Positions 51,180 through 58,097 of a stretch of DNA of 64,000 nt are shown here, piece after piece. The DNA lies in NCBI RefSeq assembly GCF_017348915.1, contig NZ_CP071383.1, positions 1,488,001 through 1,552,000 of the forward strand. Reading direction: 5' to 3'. Below the pieces are notes generated by a model that was not told the origin of the DNA, made no database searches, and saw only the letters and a program-made list of their open reading frames with translations. A program made the translations under genes and the position numbers. Position 1 is the first letter of the stretch. Each line of letters begins with the position of its first letter. The DNA is from Leclercia pneumoniae (GTDB lineage: Bacteria > Pseudomonadota > Gammaproteobacteria > Enterobacterales > Enterobacteriaceae).

Positions 51180-51958
51180 AACTGGAAGCATCACTCAAGC
51201 ATTTTAGCCCTCAGGGAATGCACATCAGCGACGACGTGAAAGGAACCTCTCCGGATCGGCTCACCGGCACCGATGTTATGGCGGCCATTGGTACCACCAG
51301 CAGCCGCGCACGTTTCGGCCTGGCTGCTTTCTTCGGAAAGGCCGGGATCAGCAAAACGGATGAACAGCTCGCGGTTCAGGCGCTGGCGCAGTTTGCCATT
51401 AAACACGCTCCTAAAAATGTCCGCAAAGCCGCTGGTGATGCGCTTGGAGCCTGCATGTTGACGCTGGCGCAGTTTGCCTTTGCAGAATACTCCCGTTCTG
51501 CGGCCACCAGCGTGACATGTCACACCTGCAGTGGTACCGGCTTTATCTCCGGATATGAAGATGTGGTTAAGCATCCTGGGGTTTTTGATGCAGACGGCGC
51601 CGAAGTGCTGGCACCGAAAATTAAGAAAGAGTTGGTGAAAAGAGTGTGCGGGTCATGCGAAGGAAAGAAAGTTATCTTTGCCCGTTGCAGGTGTGGCGGC
51701 AAAGGGGAAGTGTTGGACCGCAAGGCCACAAGTGAGCGGGGCGTGCCGGTTTTTAAAACCTGTGAGCGCTGCTCTGGCAATGGCTTCTCTGCTATCTCCT
51801 CGGCGACGGTACACCGTGCCATTCTCGCGCGGCTCTCCGACCTCCATCAGTCCTCATGGTCACGAAACTGGAAACCATTCTATGAAATGCTGGTGGACAC
51901 TCTGCGAAAGGGTGAGCGTAGCGCGGCTGTAGAATTCGAGAAGGCAACAACTTATTAA
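51176..51958 (+). CDS. Late antitermination protein Q (phage 82/21 type)
   Basis: 260 residues. The N terminus (MKLEASLKHFSPQG, then LTGTDVMAA) and DnaJ-like zinc motifs (CHTCSGTGF, CGSCEGKK, CERCSGNGF) match the Q82 family. Q loads on RNA polymerase at the late promoter and lets it pass terminators. The predicted late promoter and terminator start about 40 bases downstream. Confidence 0.93.
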   Translation: MKLEASLKHFSPQGMHISDDVKGTSPDRLTGTDVMAAIGTTSSRARFGLAAFFGKAGISKTDEQLAVQALAQFAIKHAPKNVRKAAGDALGACMLTLAQFAFAEYSRSAATSVTCHTCSGTGFISGYEDVVKHPGVFDADGAEVLAPKIKKELVKRVCGSCEGKKVIFARCRCGGKGEVLDRKATSERGVPVFKTCERCSGNGFSAISSATVHRAILARLSDLHQSSWSRNWKPFYEMLVDTLRKGERSAAVEFEKATTY

Positions 51959-51999
51959 TATGATCGGAACAAATGGCGACACTTTTTTGCTCGTTAGGG

Positions 52000-52029
52000 T
52001 TGACTTTGCATAAAACTGTCCTGTATGCT
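52000..52029 (+). promoter_or_regulatory. Late promoter (pR'-like)
   Basis: TTGACT and TATGCT separated by 18 bases, placed just after the Q gene. An intrinsic terminator follows about 35 bases after the -10. This is the arrangement needed for Q to act during early elongation. Confidence 0.7.
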
Positions 52030-52063
52030 TTCCATCGTGGGATATTACGCCTACACGACATCA

Positions 52064-52088
52064 AACCCGCCTGAGCGCGGGTTTTTTA
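52064..52088 (+). terminator. Late terminator (tR'-like)
   Basis: AACCCGC / GCGGGTT with a 6-base loop and six T residues. It stops late transcription unless Q has modified the polymerase. Confidence 0.85.
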
Positions 52089-52382
52089 TTTCAGGGTCAG
52101 AAGCACAGCACTTGTGCGTTCGGCTGCTAACCGAATGGTGGAAGGTTCGTCCATACAGACAGGCCAGGCCTCCTAGCAGGCTATAGCGGCGCTTCTAGTA
52201 AATAAATTGCAGAACGAATGTATCTTTTAAGGTGTAAGCCACGTAGAGTGCCCGGGTGGTGAATCCCCCTAAGCGGTGGGGCGTCTGGGCAAAACCAGTC
52301 GGGTTTATTGAGCGCGATTTTGTGGCCTAGCACAGGATCACCGGGAGGCACCCGGCATCACAACTTCAATACCATCATTTTT
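52089..52382 (+). ncRNA. Structured non-coding late leader of unknown function
   Basis: About 290 bases with no gene but several hairpins: a D-arm-like GCAC/GTGC followed by an anticodon-arm-like TTCGG-CTGCTAA-CCGAA, a CCCC/GGGG arm around 52264-52281, and CCGGG/CCCGG near 52341. The first part resembles a decayed tRNA with a GCU anticodon, but its T-arm and acceptor do not pair. It is flanked by two intrinsic terminators and so may give a discrete RNA. Confidence 0.4.
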
Positions 52383-52409
52383 AAGGCTGCCTTTAGGCGG
52401 CCTTTTTTA
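52383..52409 (+). terminator. Rho-independent terminator in the late leader
   Basis: AAGGCTGCC / GGCGGCCTT (one G-T pair, TTTA loop) followed by six T residues. Confidence 0.85.
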
Positions 52410-52546
52410 TTTCCCCTCATCCACTGAGAGGACTTACGGCAATAAGAGTGGTGCTATATTTAAAATGGCATTTGATAATGCTCTCGATACATCAAAACAC
52501 TGGGCGGGGACGCGCCCGCTACGCAGAGACAGCTGCATGACCCCTT

Positions 52547-52574
52547 GACCAGCGATCCATGCTGGTCTTTTTTT
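52547..52574 (+). terminator. Rho-independent terminator before the tRNA-like gene
   Basis: A perfect 7-bp stem (GACCAGC / GCTGGTC) with a 7-base loop and eight T residues, ending where the tRNA-like sequence starts. Confidence 0.85.
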
Positions 52575-52647
52575 CGCCATTAGCTCAACTGGAGAGAGCA
52601 CAGAGCTTCTACCTCTGTGGTTCGGGGCTCGAGTCCTCGATGACGGA
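52574..52647 (+). tRNA. tRNA-Arg-like gene, anticodon UCU
   Basis: A cloverleaf can be drawn: D-stem GCTC/GAGC, anticodon stem CAGAG/CTCTG perfect with loop CTTCTAC (anticodon TCT), T-stem CGGGG/CCTCG with one G-T pair and loop CTCGAGT. The acceptor stem has one mismatch and one G-T pair, and no CCA is encoded. Stx-type lambdoid phages carry Arg tRNA genes at this same place after Q. Damage in the acceptor makes activity uncertain. Confidence 0.65.
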
Positions 52648-52650
52648 ATT

Positions 52651-53061
52651 TTAACTGGTCAATTCTTTCTTCAGCCTTTGCATTTTTTCAAGAACCTCAG
52701 CTGGGTTGGTAACAATAAAACTGGCCGGGAAAAATACCGTCCCGCTGGATGGGTGAACGTCATGCCAGTGCTTCGTAACGGCGACAGAATGCGCCTCCAG
52801 GTAGCTGGCATAGGCATCTCTAATTGCCTTCCTTCTGCGGACTGGAACATAAGGTAGCAACTGGTAAAAATCAGTATAGCTAATGAGCTTGTGCGGGTAA
52901 GAGCCTCCCTGGATAGCCTGAATTTCGCTGAGTAGCTTCTCCAGAACTGGCGCAGATTGCTTTCTGAACTCTGCTTTGCGTGAAGAATGGTTGCTAATTA
53001 GTGACGGAACAAATAGTCCGGCCAGGGTAAGAAGCACTCCAATTATCGTGATAATTTCCAT
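52651..53061 (-). CDS. Membrane-anchored protein on the opposite strand of the late region (moron-like)
   Basis: 136 residues. An N-terminal hydrophobic helix (IITIIGVLLTLAGLFVPSLI) is followed by a basic helical cytosolic or periplasmic part. It is transcribed against the late operon, so it could be expressed in the lysogen. No family is recognised. Its start is 11 bases from that of a divergent small membrane protein. Confidence 0.68.
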   Translation of the reverse strand: MEIITIIGVLLTLAGLFVPSLISNHSSRKAEFRKQSAPVLEKLLSEIQAIQGGSYPHKLISYTDFYQLLPYVPVRRRKAIRDAYASYLEAHSVAVTKHWHDVHPSSGTVFFPASFIVTNPAEVLEKMQRLKKELTS

Positions 53062-53072
53062 GAGGTATTTCC

Positions 53073-53171
53073 ATGCCTGATTATGTTTATTCTGTTCTAC
53101 CCGTGCTGGGATTCGGGTTTTCTTGTTTTGGCCTGGGTTACATCTTCGGCTTTGTGCGCGGACGAGACTGA
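53073..53171 (+). CDS. Very small membrane protein (32 residues)
   Basis: One hydrophobic helix (VLPVLGFGFSCFGLGYIFGF) ending in the positively charged VRGRD. The ribosome site GAGGTATTTCC is strong for its size. It lies just before the lysis cassette, where short membrane proteins are common. Function unknown. Confidence 0.5.
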   Translation: MPDYVYSVLPVLGFGFSCFGLGYIFGFVRGRD

Positions 53172-53234
53172 GCAGGAAGGATAAATCGGCGGGTCAGGGC
53201 GGTGAATCCTGATATTTATCCAGTCCCGTCTTAC

Positions 53235-53260
53235 AGGCTGCCATCTGGCGGCCTTTTTCT
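53235..53260 (+). terminator. Rho-independent terminator upstream of the holin gene
   Basis: AGGCTGCC / GGCGGCCT with an ATCT loop and a T5 tract. It closely resembles the terminator 850 bases upstream. Confidence 0.8.
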
Positions 53261-53343
53261 ATTTCAGGTCCCGGGAATCAACATCAGATGGCTTCGTTGT
53301 TAAATGCAGCCCGAGGGCCTGACCCTATACACACGGAATAATT

Positions 53344-53745
53344 ATGTCTGAGACCTTCACTATCGTAGGCGTTGGTCTTACATCGTCATCAGTCGGTGTA
53401 ACCTTTGCCACGCTGTTTCCGGAGGCGACTCCAGCAGTGATGCTCGGATCACTCGCCGGAACGGCGTTATACGTTCTGACCTCAGATCCCCATCAACTCT
53501 GGAAGCAGGCTATCTTTGCGCTGATATCGTTTATCAGTGGCGTGTTCTTCTCCGTTCCCATGGCGAAAATCATGGCCGGAATTATTAACACGCCATTAAG
53601 CCTGATGAAGCCACCGGCCAGCATCGAGGTATCCCCAGCTGTCGGCGCTATCGTTACCGCTTCCATTTCCGTGGCAGTCCTGCTGCGTATTCTCCGCAAA
53701 TCAAAAAGCGGGAAGATGCCAGGGCTGGGGGAGGAAGATAAATGA
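53344..53745 (+). CDS. Putative phage holin
   Basis: 133 residues with three hydrophobic segments (about residues 8-50, 55-80 and 95-115) and a charged, Lys- and Glu-rich tail (SKSGKMPGLGEEDK). Position as first gene of the lysis cassette fits a holin that forms the inner-membrane lesion. It overlaps the next gene by four bases. Confidence 0.75.
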   Translation: MSETFTIVGVGLTSSSVGVTFATLFPEATPAVMLGSLAGTALYVLTSDPHQLWKQAIFALISFISGVFFSVPMAKIMAGIINTPLSLMKPPASIEVSPAVGAIVTASISVAVLLRILRKSKSGKMPGLGEEDK

Positions 53746-54017
53746 CATGGCAACTTCTTCTGATGGATGCAAACGCCATAGTTTGCCTGTTAATCATGGT
53801 CAGGCTGATGTTTTTTCGGAAAGAAGGGAAGCGTCATCGCCTTAGTGTCGCGGTGCTGGCCTACCTGGTCATCCTTGCCGCCGGATTCAACGCCTTCAAC
53901 ATTCTTCTCGGCCATTACGTACAGGTTAATCTCGGCGATCTGCTGCTGAACTCCGTCATCTGCATGGCGGTGTGGCTGGCTCGCGGTAACCTGGCGAAGG
54001 TCGTTATAACGGAGTAG
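53742..54017 (+). CDS. Putative 3-TM holin family protein
   Basis: 91 residues with three hydrophobic segments separated by the basic loop RKEGKRHR, the layout of the 3-TM holin family (PF05449, from memory). It is coupled to the preceding holin gene by an ATGA overlap and ends three bases before the lysozyme gene. One of the two may be an antiholin. Confidence 0.8.
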   Translation: MTWQLLLMDANAIVCLLIMVRLMFFRKEGKRHRLSVAVLAYLVILAAGFNAFNILLGHYVQVNLGDLLLNSVICMAVWLARGNLAKVVITE

Positions 54018-54020
54018 TCC

Positions 54021-54461
54021 ATGCAAACCAGCGAAAAGGGCATTGCCCTGATCAAAGAGTTCGAAGGCTGCAAACTCACCGCCTACCAGGACAGCGTAGG
54101 TGTCTGGACGATCGGCTATGGCTGGACTCAGCCTGTCGATGGAAAACCAATCCGCGCCGGGATGACGATTAAGCAGGAAACGGCAGAGCGCCTGCTGAAG
54201 ACCGGACTGGTCAGCTACGAGAGTGACGTGTCCCGCCTGGTTAAAGTCGGCCTGTCTCAGGGGCAATTCGACGCCCTGGTGTCGTTCACTTACAACCTCG
54301 GCGCCCGGTCACTGTCGACATCGACCCTGCTGCGAAAACTCAACGCCGGTGATTACGCTGGCGCAGCCGATGAGTTCCTGCGCTGGAATAAAGCTGGTGG
54401 CAAAGTCCTGAACGGCCTGACCCGTCGGCGTGAGGCGGAGCGCGCTCTGTTCCTGCCGTGA
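54021..54461 (+). CDS. Phage lysozyme (GH24 endolysin)
   Basis: 146 residues, T4-lysozyme type. The catalytic triad is Glu15 (KEFEG), Asp24 (YQDSVG) and Thr30 (WTIGYG), with the family's 9- and 6-residue spacing. There is no signal-anchor at the N terminus, so release to the periplasm needs a pore-forming holin. It overlaps Rz by four bases. Confidence 0.95.
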   Translation: MQTSEKGIALIKEFEGCKLTAYQDSVGVWTIGYGWTQPVDGKPIRAGMTIKQETAERLLKTGLVSYESDVSRLVKVGLSQGQFDALVSFTYNLGARSLSTSTLLRKLNAGDYAGAADEFLRWNKAGGKVLNGLTRRREAERALFLP

Positions 54462-54934
54462 TTGGCGCACTGATGAAGCGTTACTGGTTGCAGTTGCTGG
54501 TGGTGGCATTAATCGGTGTGCTGGCGTTCTTCGTAAACCACTACCGCGATAACGCCATCACCTATAAAGACCAGCGCGACAAGGCAACTGAGAATCTCAG
54601 CCTTGCGAAAAATACCATCGATGACATTAAGGTGCGCCAGCGCGATGTGGCCGCACTGGATGCCAAGTACACGAAGGAACTCGCCGATGCAAAAGCTGAA
54701 AATGATGCTCTGCAGCGCAAGCTTGATAATGGTGGCCGGGTGCTCGTCAAAGGCCGCTGTCCAGTGCCAGCCTCAGCCGAAGCCGCCAGCACCTCCGGCG
54801 TGGGCCATGATGCCATCGTCGAACTCTCTGACGTTGCTGGACGAAACGTTCTCGGTATCAGGGCTGGAATCATCAGCGATCAAAAATCCCTGAAGGTGTT
54901 GCAGGAATACATCAACACGCAGTGCCTGAAATAA
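54458..54934 (+). CDS. Rz-type inner-membrane spanin
   Basis: 158 residues from a GTG that overlaps the lysozyme stop; the ATG five codons later (MKRYWLQLL) is an equally possible start. An N-terminal membrane anchor is followed by the family signature VNHYRDNAITYKDQRDKA and a periplasmic coiled coil. It pairs with Rz1 to fuse inner and outer membranes at lysis. Confidence 0.9.
   Translation: MIGALMKRYWLQLLVVALIGVLAFFVNHYRDNAITYKDQRDKATENLSLAKNTIDDIKVRQRDVAALDAKYTKELADAKAENDALQRKLDNGGRVLVKGRCPVPASAEAASTSGVGHDAIVELSDVAGRNVLGIRAGIISDQKSLKVLQEYINTQCLK
54687..54893 (+). CDS. Rz1-type outer-membrane spanin lipoprotein, nested within Rz
   Basis: 68 residues in the +2 frame relative to Rz. It has a lipoprotein signal with lipobox MVAGC and a proline-rich segment (PQPKPPAPPAW), the hallmarks of Rz1. 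AAGGAA precedes its ATG. It is wholly embedded in Rz, as in lambda. Confidence 0.85.
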   Translation: MQKLKMMLCSASLIMVAGCSSKAAVQCQPQPKPPAPPAWAMMPSSNSLTLLDETFSVSGLESSAIKNP

Positions 54935-54978
54935 AAATGTTTTGACCGCAATTTGCAAATCACAAAGTCCATTAAATG

Positions 54979-55005
54979 AGCCTCGCTACAACGCGGGGCT
55001 TTTTA
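54979..55005 (+). terminator. Rho-independent terminator after the lysis cassette
   Basis: AGCCTCGC / GCGGGGCT (one G-T pair, 6-base loop) followed by T5. Confidence 0.8.
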
Positions 55006-55188
55006 TGCCTGTTACCGCTGGGGAATTTTCTGTCATCGGTGAGGGGATTTATCCAGACTGCGCGTCGCAGCGCATAGACAACCCGAGTCTTTCAGAAAGC
55101 TGAGCCTGAGAACTGCCGTATATGGTGGCGACCATCTCGGGGCGGCTTTTCTGTGCGAACAGGCTCATCTTTCTAAAGGAACATCGCC

Positions 55189-55866
55189 ATGCAATTAGTT
55201 GAAATCAAGAAGCTCGACCTGGTAACAAACACTGCCGCCATCGCCGAAGGTGTTGGGCGAGACCATGACACCATCATCAAGCTGGTTGACCGTAACAAAA
55301 GTGACCTTGAAGAGTTTGGTGAGGTCGGATTTGAAATCCGAGCTGGTTATAACAATGCCAAGGTTCGTGTCGCGGTACTTAACGAGCAGCAAACCACGCT
55401 GCTGATTACCTACATGCGAAACAACGAAGTTGTCCGGGCATTCAAGAAACGCCTGGTGGCTGAATTCTTCACGATGCGCAGCGCGCTGGCGAAGAAGAAG
55501 ATGGATCGTAACTCGGCGCGCCTGGAGTACAAGCCGATGACAGATGCCATCAAGCATGAGCGAGAGGCTCAGGGTAAACAGATCGCACCGCATCACTTCT
55601 CCAACGAGGCTGACCTGATTAACAGGCTGGCTTTGGGCATGACTTCAGCCAAGTTCCGCGTGCATCACGAAATCGGGAAGAAAGAACCGATCCGCGATTA
55701 CCTGACGCCGGAACAAATTCACTGCATCACCGAGCTACAGCGCGCCAACTCGGTATTTATCAGCATGGGGTGGGACTTCGAGCAAAGGAAAGAGGTGCTG
55801 CGCGGTATGTTCGAGCGCAATCACCGACAGCCACTTATCGAAGAACAGCACCGTCTGGCGGCCTAA
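55189..55866 (+). CDS. Rha-family phage regulatory protein
   Basis: 225 residues. The first 110 residues follow the Rha pattern (IAEGVGRDHDTIIKLVDR, RAGYNNAKVRVAVLNEQQ, FKKRLVAEFFTMRSALA). The C-terminal half is a separate helical domain. Rha is known from phi-80 and P22-like phages as interfering with growth in hosts lacking IHF. It is preceded by AAAGGAACATCGCC. Confidence 0.85.
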   Translation: MQLVEIKKLDLVTNTAAIAEGVGRDHDTIIKLVDRNKSDLEEFGEVGFEIRAGYNNAKVRVAVLNEQQTTLLITYMRNNEVVRAFKKRLVAEFFTMRSALAKKKMDRNSARLEYKPMTDAIKHEREAQGKQIAPHHFSNEADLINRLALGMTSAKFRVHHEIGKKEPIRDYLTPEQIHCITELQRANSVFISMGWDFEQRKEVLRGMFERNHRQPLIEEQHRLAA

Positions 55867-55907
55867 GCTACAAAAATAGCTTCGAGAGCCACTTTCACAA
55901 CGGCTTT

Positions 55908-55946
55908 CCATTACAAAGCTCATCTGCTGGTGGGCTTGATAATGGG
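55908..55946 (+). repeat. Intergenic direct repeat, copy 1
   Basis: Begins CCATTACAAAGCTCATCTG and ends TTGATAATGG. A second copy of about 39 bases, roughly 85 percent identical, occurs 426 bases downstream. Each copy lies after a gene and before the next ribosome site. Confidence 0.6.
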
Positions 55947-56035
55947 AAAACAGTGATGCCTATAAGTTTTGGTAATTAGAAAAAACCTCAGATAAGTGCT
56001 AAAAATTTTCCCAGTAAACAATGATGAGATGAAGA

Positions 56036-56299
56036 ATGAAAATCCTGGGATTTGATGAGCACAGAACAAAACGTGGGAGTGGTGCATTAAAGATCTTTGA
56101 GCTGGAGCGTGTACCAAGCAGTGACTGGGTAAAGATATTCGAAAGCCTGTTCACAAAAAGTGGTGATGAGGCGTGGGTTGAGGGGTATTGCATAGTAACG
56201 AACTGCCCAAGCAGTGACATAGCTGAAAGGCTAGTGCAGTTACAATCAAAGTGTGAAGAAGCAAACACAATATTCAGAACTAAGAACTCAACTCTTTGA
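56036..56299 (+). CDS. Phage protein of unknown function
   Basis: 87 residues (MKILGFDEHRTKRGSG). No ribosome site stands out beyond GATGAAGA. Mixed alpha/beta composition. It lies in the lysis-to-packaging interval, where accessory genes are common, and is followed by a hairpin terminator. Confidence 0.6.
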   Translation: MKILGFDEHRTKRGSGALKIFELERVPSSDWVKIFESLFTKSGDEAWVEGYCIVTNCPSSDIAERLVQLQSKCEEANTIFRTKNSTL

Positions 56300-56307
56300 A
56301 CAGTAAT

Positions 56308-56331
56308 CGCCGCCTACGGGCGGTTTATTAT
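56308..56331 (+). terminator. Probable terminator
   Basis: CCGCC / GGCGG with a TACG loop and TTTATTATT, ten bases after the preceding stop. Confidence 0.7.
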
Positions 56332-56333
56332 TG

Positions 56334-56372
56334 CCATTACAACGCTCATCTACCGGTGGACATTGATAATGC
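56334..56372 (+). repeat. Intergenic direct repeat, copy 2
   Basis: Begins CCATTACAACGCTCATCTA and ends TTGATAATGC, matching the copy at 55908. It directly follows a terminator hairpin. Confidence 0.6.
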
Positions 56373-56458
56373 CTCTAGCTGCAGGTTTGCATTAGGAGTA
56401 AATGGCTGGGGGTATTTAGTCTACGTTTAAGACTTACAACTATGAGCGAGGCTGAATT

Positions 56459-56680
56459 ATGCAAAGCGATAAAGAGGAATACCTTAAGCAGGCGTTACTG
56501 GTAGTCCTGTCTCTTAATGAGGACTCAGGTCTGAGCCTGGATGGGGTTGTGAATGATGTGCGTCGGGAAATGAGTAAGGGCGGAAAGTACAACCATTACT
56601 GTCCAGATGGTGCTGAAGAAGTATGTGGCATCGTTAAAAAGTCAGTAGAAGAGGTCAAAGCTAAAGGCCAAAAGCGCTGA
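56459..56680 (+). CDS. Small phage protein of unknown function
   Basis: 73 residues with GAGG nine bases before the ATG. Acidic first half (SDKEEYLKQALLVVLSLNEDS) and basic tail (KKSVEEVKAKGQKR). No family recognised. Confidence 0.6.
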   Translation: MQSDKEEYLKQALLVVLSLNEDSGLSLDGVVNDVRREMSKGGKYNHYCPDGAEEVCGIVKKSVEEVKAKGQKR

Positions 56681-56782
56681 CGTTAAGCAATCAGTTCGCT
56701 TCCTCATTTACAGGAAAAGAATATCCTCGGATGATATCCCTGATAAGCTGTTGCCAAGTTCAACGGCTAATGAGGCAAAACG

Positions 56783-57241
56783 GTGATTGGAATTTTGAAA
56801 CGTGGTCCCGCTGCAGTTAAAGTTAAAAATCATGTCACAGACTTGATGGCTGCTATGAGAACCTCTTTCCGTAAATTAACGGCTGGAGAGCGCTTTGATG
56901 AGACTACGCTGCATATAGTTTGCACAAGCATTATCGTTGCGGCGATTATGGAGCGAGGCGTCAGCTCACCCAGACTAATGACCGCTCTATCTGATCATGT
57001 AATGAATTCATACGGATTAAGTCTGGAAGAAATGCAGCTTACGCCTGTACTTGCGCATGGCATGCTCAAGGGATTGAATGGAAAAGATACTCTGCAGGTT
57101 AAAACGAGCATGCTAAATGACATTTGCCCCGGACATGAGTTTGGTATCGATGGAATTAGATGGTTTGAAACCAGCGTGAATTCAGCAAAGGATCAAATCG
57201 ATTCGAACCTTAAGGATGCGATTCATACTTTGAGTAAATAA
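56783..57241 (+). CDS. Phage protein of unknown function, GTG start
   Basis: 152 residues from a GTG with GAGG eight bases upstream. Helical, with a hydrophobic core segment (TLHIVCTSIIVAAIMERGV). A terminator-like stem follows at about 57291-57321. No family recognised. Confidence 0.6.
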   Translation: MIGILKRGPAAVKVKNHVTDLMAAMRTSFRKLTAGERFDETTLHIVCTSIIVAAIMERGVSSPRLMTALSDHVMNSYGLSLEEMQLTPVLAHGMLKGLNGKDTLQVKTSMLNDICPGHEFGIDGIRWFETSVNSAKDQIDSNLKDAIHTLSK

Positions 57242-57337
57242 TTTGTTTGCTGGTCCGCCACGCCAAGAACGACACATCTCGTTAAATTTGATAAGCCACT
57301 GGCATCTGCTGGTGGCTTTTTTATTGGAGTCAACAAT

Positions 57338-57694
57338 ATGCCAGCAGCTATCCCGCGCGCCTGCCGTAAACGAGGGTGCTCGGGCACCACCACAGACCGT
57401 TCCGGCTACTGCGAGGCGCACCGTAACGAAGGGTGGCAGCAGCATCAGCGCGGCCTGAGCCGCCACCAGCGTGGCTACGGCAGTAAGTGGGACATCATCC
57501 GCGCCCGAATCCTTAAACGTGATCGACACATCTGCCAGCAGTGCCTGCGCAATGGCAGGCCACGCCCTGCGGAAACGGTCGACCACATTATTCCGAAAGC
57601 TCACGGCGGCACAGACGAAGACAGCAACCTGGTTGCGATCTGCTTCAAGTGCCATAAGGCCAAAACCTCGCGGGATCGTTTAAACCGGAACTAA
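57338..57694 (+). CDS. HNH endonuclease (phage packaging module)
   Basis: 118 residues. The HNH core is VDHIIPKAHGGTDEDSNLVA, followed by CFKCHKAKT; the zinc cysteines are CQQC and CFKC. In HK97-like phages such a gene precedes the small terminase and helps DNA packaging. Here the next phage gene is missing: an insertion sequence starts five bases after the stop codon. Confidence 0.9.
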   Translation: MPAAIPRACRKRGCSGTTTDRSGYCEAHRNEGWQQHQRGLSRHQRGYGSKWDIIRARILKRDRHICQQCLRNGRPRPAETVDHIIPKAHGGTDEDSNLVAICFKCHKAKTSRDRLNRN

Positions 57695-57756
57695 CTCATT
57701 GAATCGCCACGGGTTTAACAGACACCTCAGAGTCATTTAAGATGACTTAAAGAGAG

Positions 57757-58041
57757 GTGCCCATGAGCGGTAAGCGTTATCCCGAAGAGTTTAAAATTGA
57801 AGCGGTAAAACAGGTTGTTGATCGCGGCCATTCTGTTTCCAGCGTGGCAACACGTCTCGGTATCACCACCCACAGTCTTTATGCCTGGATAAAGGCATAT
57901 GGCCCGGATTCCTCAACCAATAAAGTCCAGTCAGACGCTCAGGCTGAGATCCGACGCCTCCAGAAAGAGCTGAAGCGGGTTACCGACGAACGGGACATAT
58001 TAAAAAAAGCCGCGGCGTACTTCGCAAAGCTGTCCGACTGA
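57757..58041 (+). CDS. IS3-family transposase OrfA (HTH)
   Basis: 94 residues with a helix-turn-helix (SVSSVATRLGITTHSLYAWIK) and a leucine-zipper-like end (EIRRLQKELKRVTDERDILKKAAAYFAK). The run of seven A residues at 58002-58008, read as A-AAA-AAA, allows a -1 frameshift into orfB to make the active OrfAB transposase. Confidence 0.93.
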   Translation: MPMSGKRYPEEFKIEAVKQVVDRGHSVSSVATRLGITTHSLYAWIKAYGPDSSTNKVQSDAQAEIRRLQKELKRVTDERDILKKAAAYFAKLSD

Positions 58042-58097
58042 GGTACGCCTTTATCCGTGACAACACCTATTGCTGGCCTGTCCGACTGCTTTGTCGG

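Noticed and set aside
52094..52164. A second tRNA (GCU anticodon) after the late terminator
   Set aside because: D-arm and anticodon arm pair well, but the T-stem and acceptor stem do not, and a Ser tRNA would need a long variable arm. Kept only as part of the structured non-coding interval.
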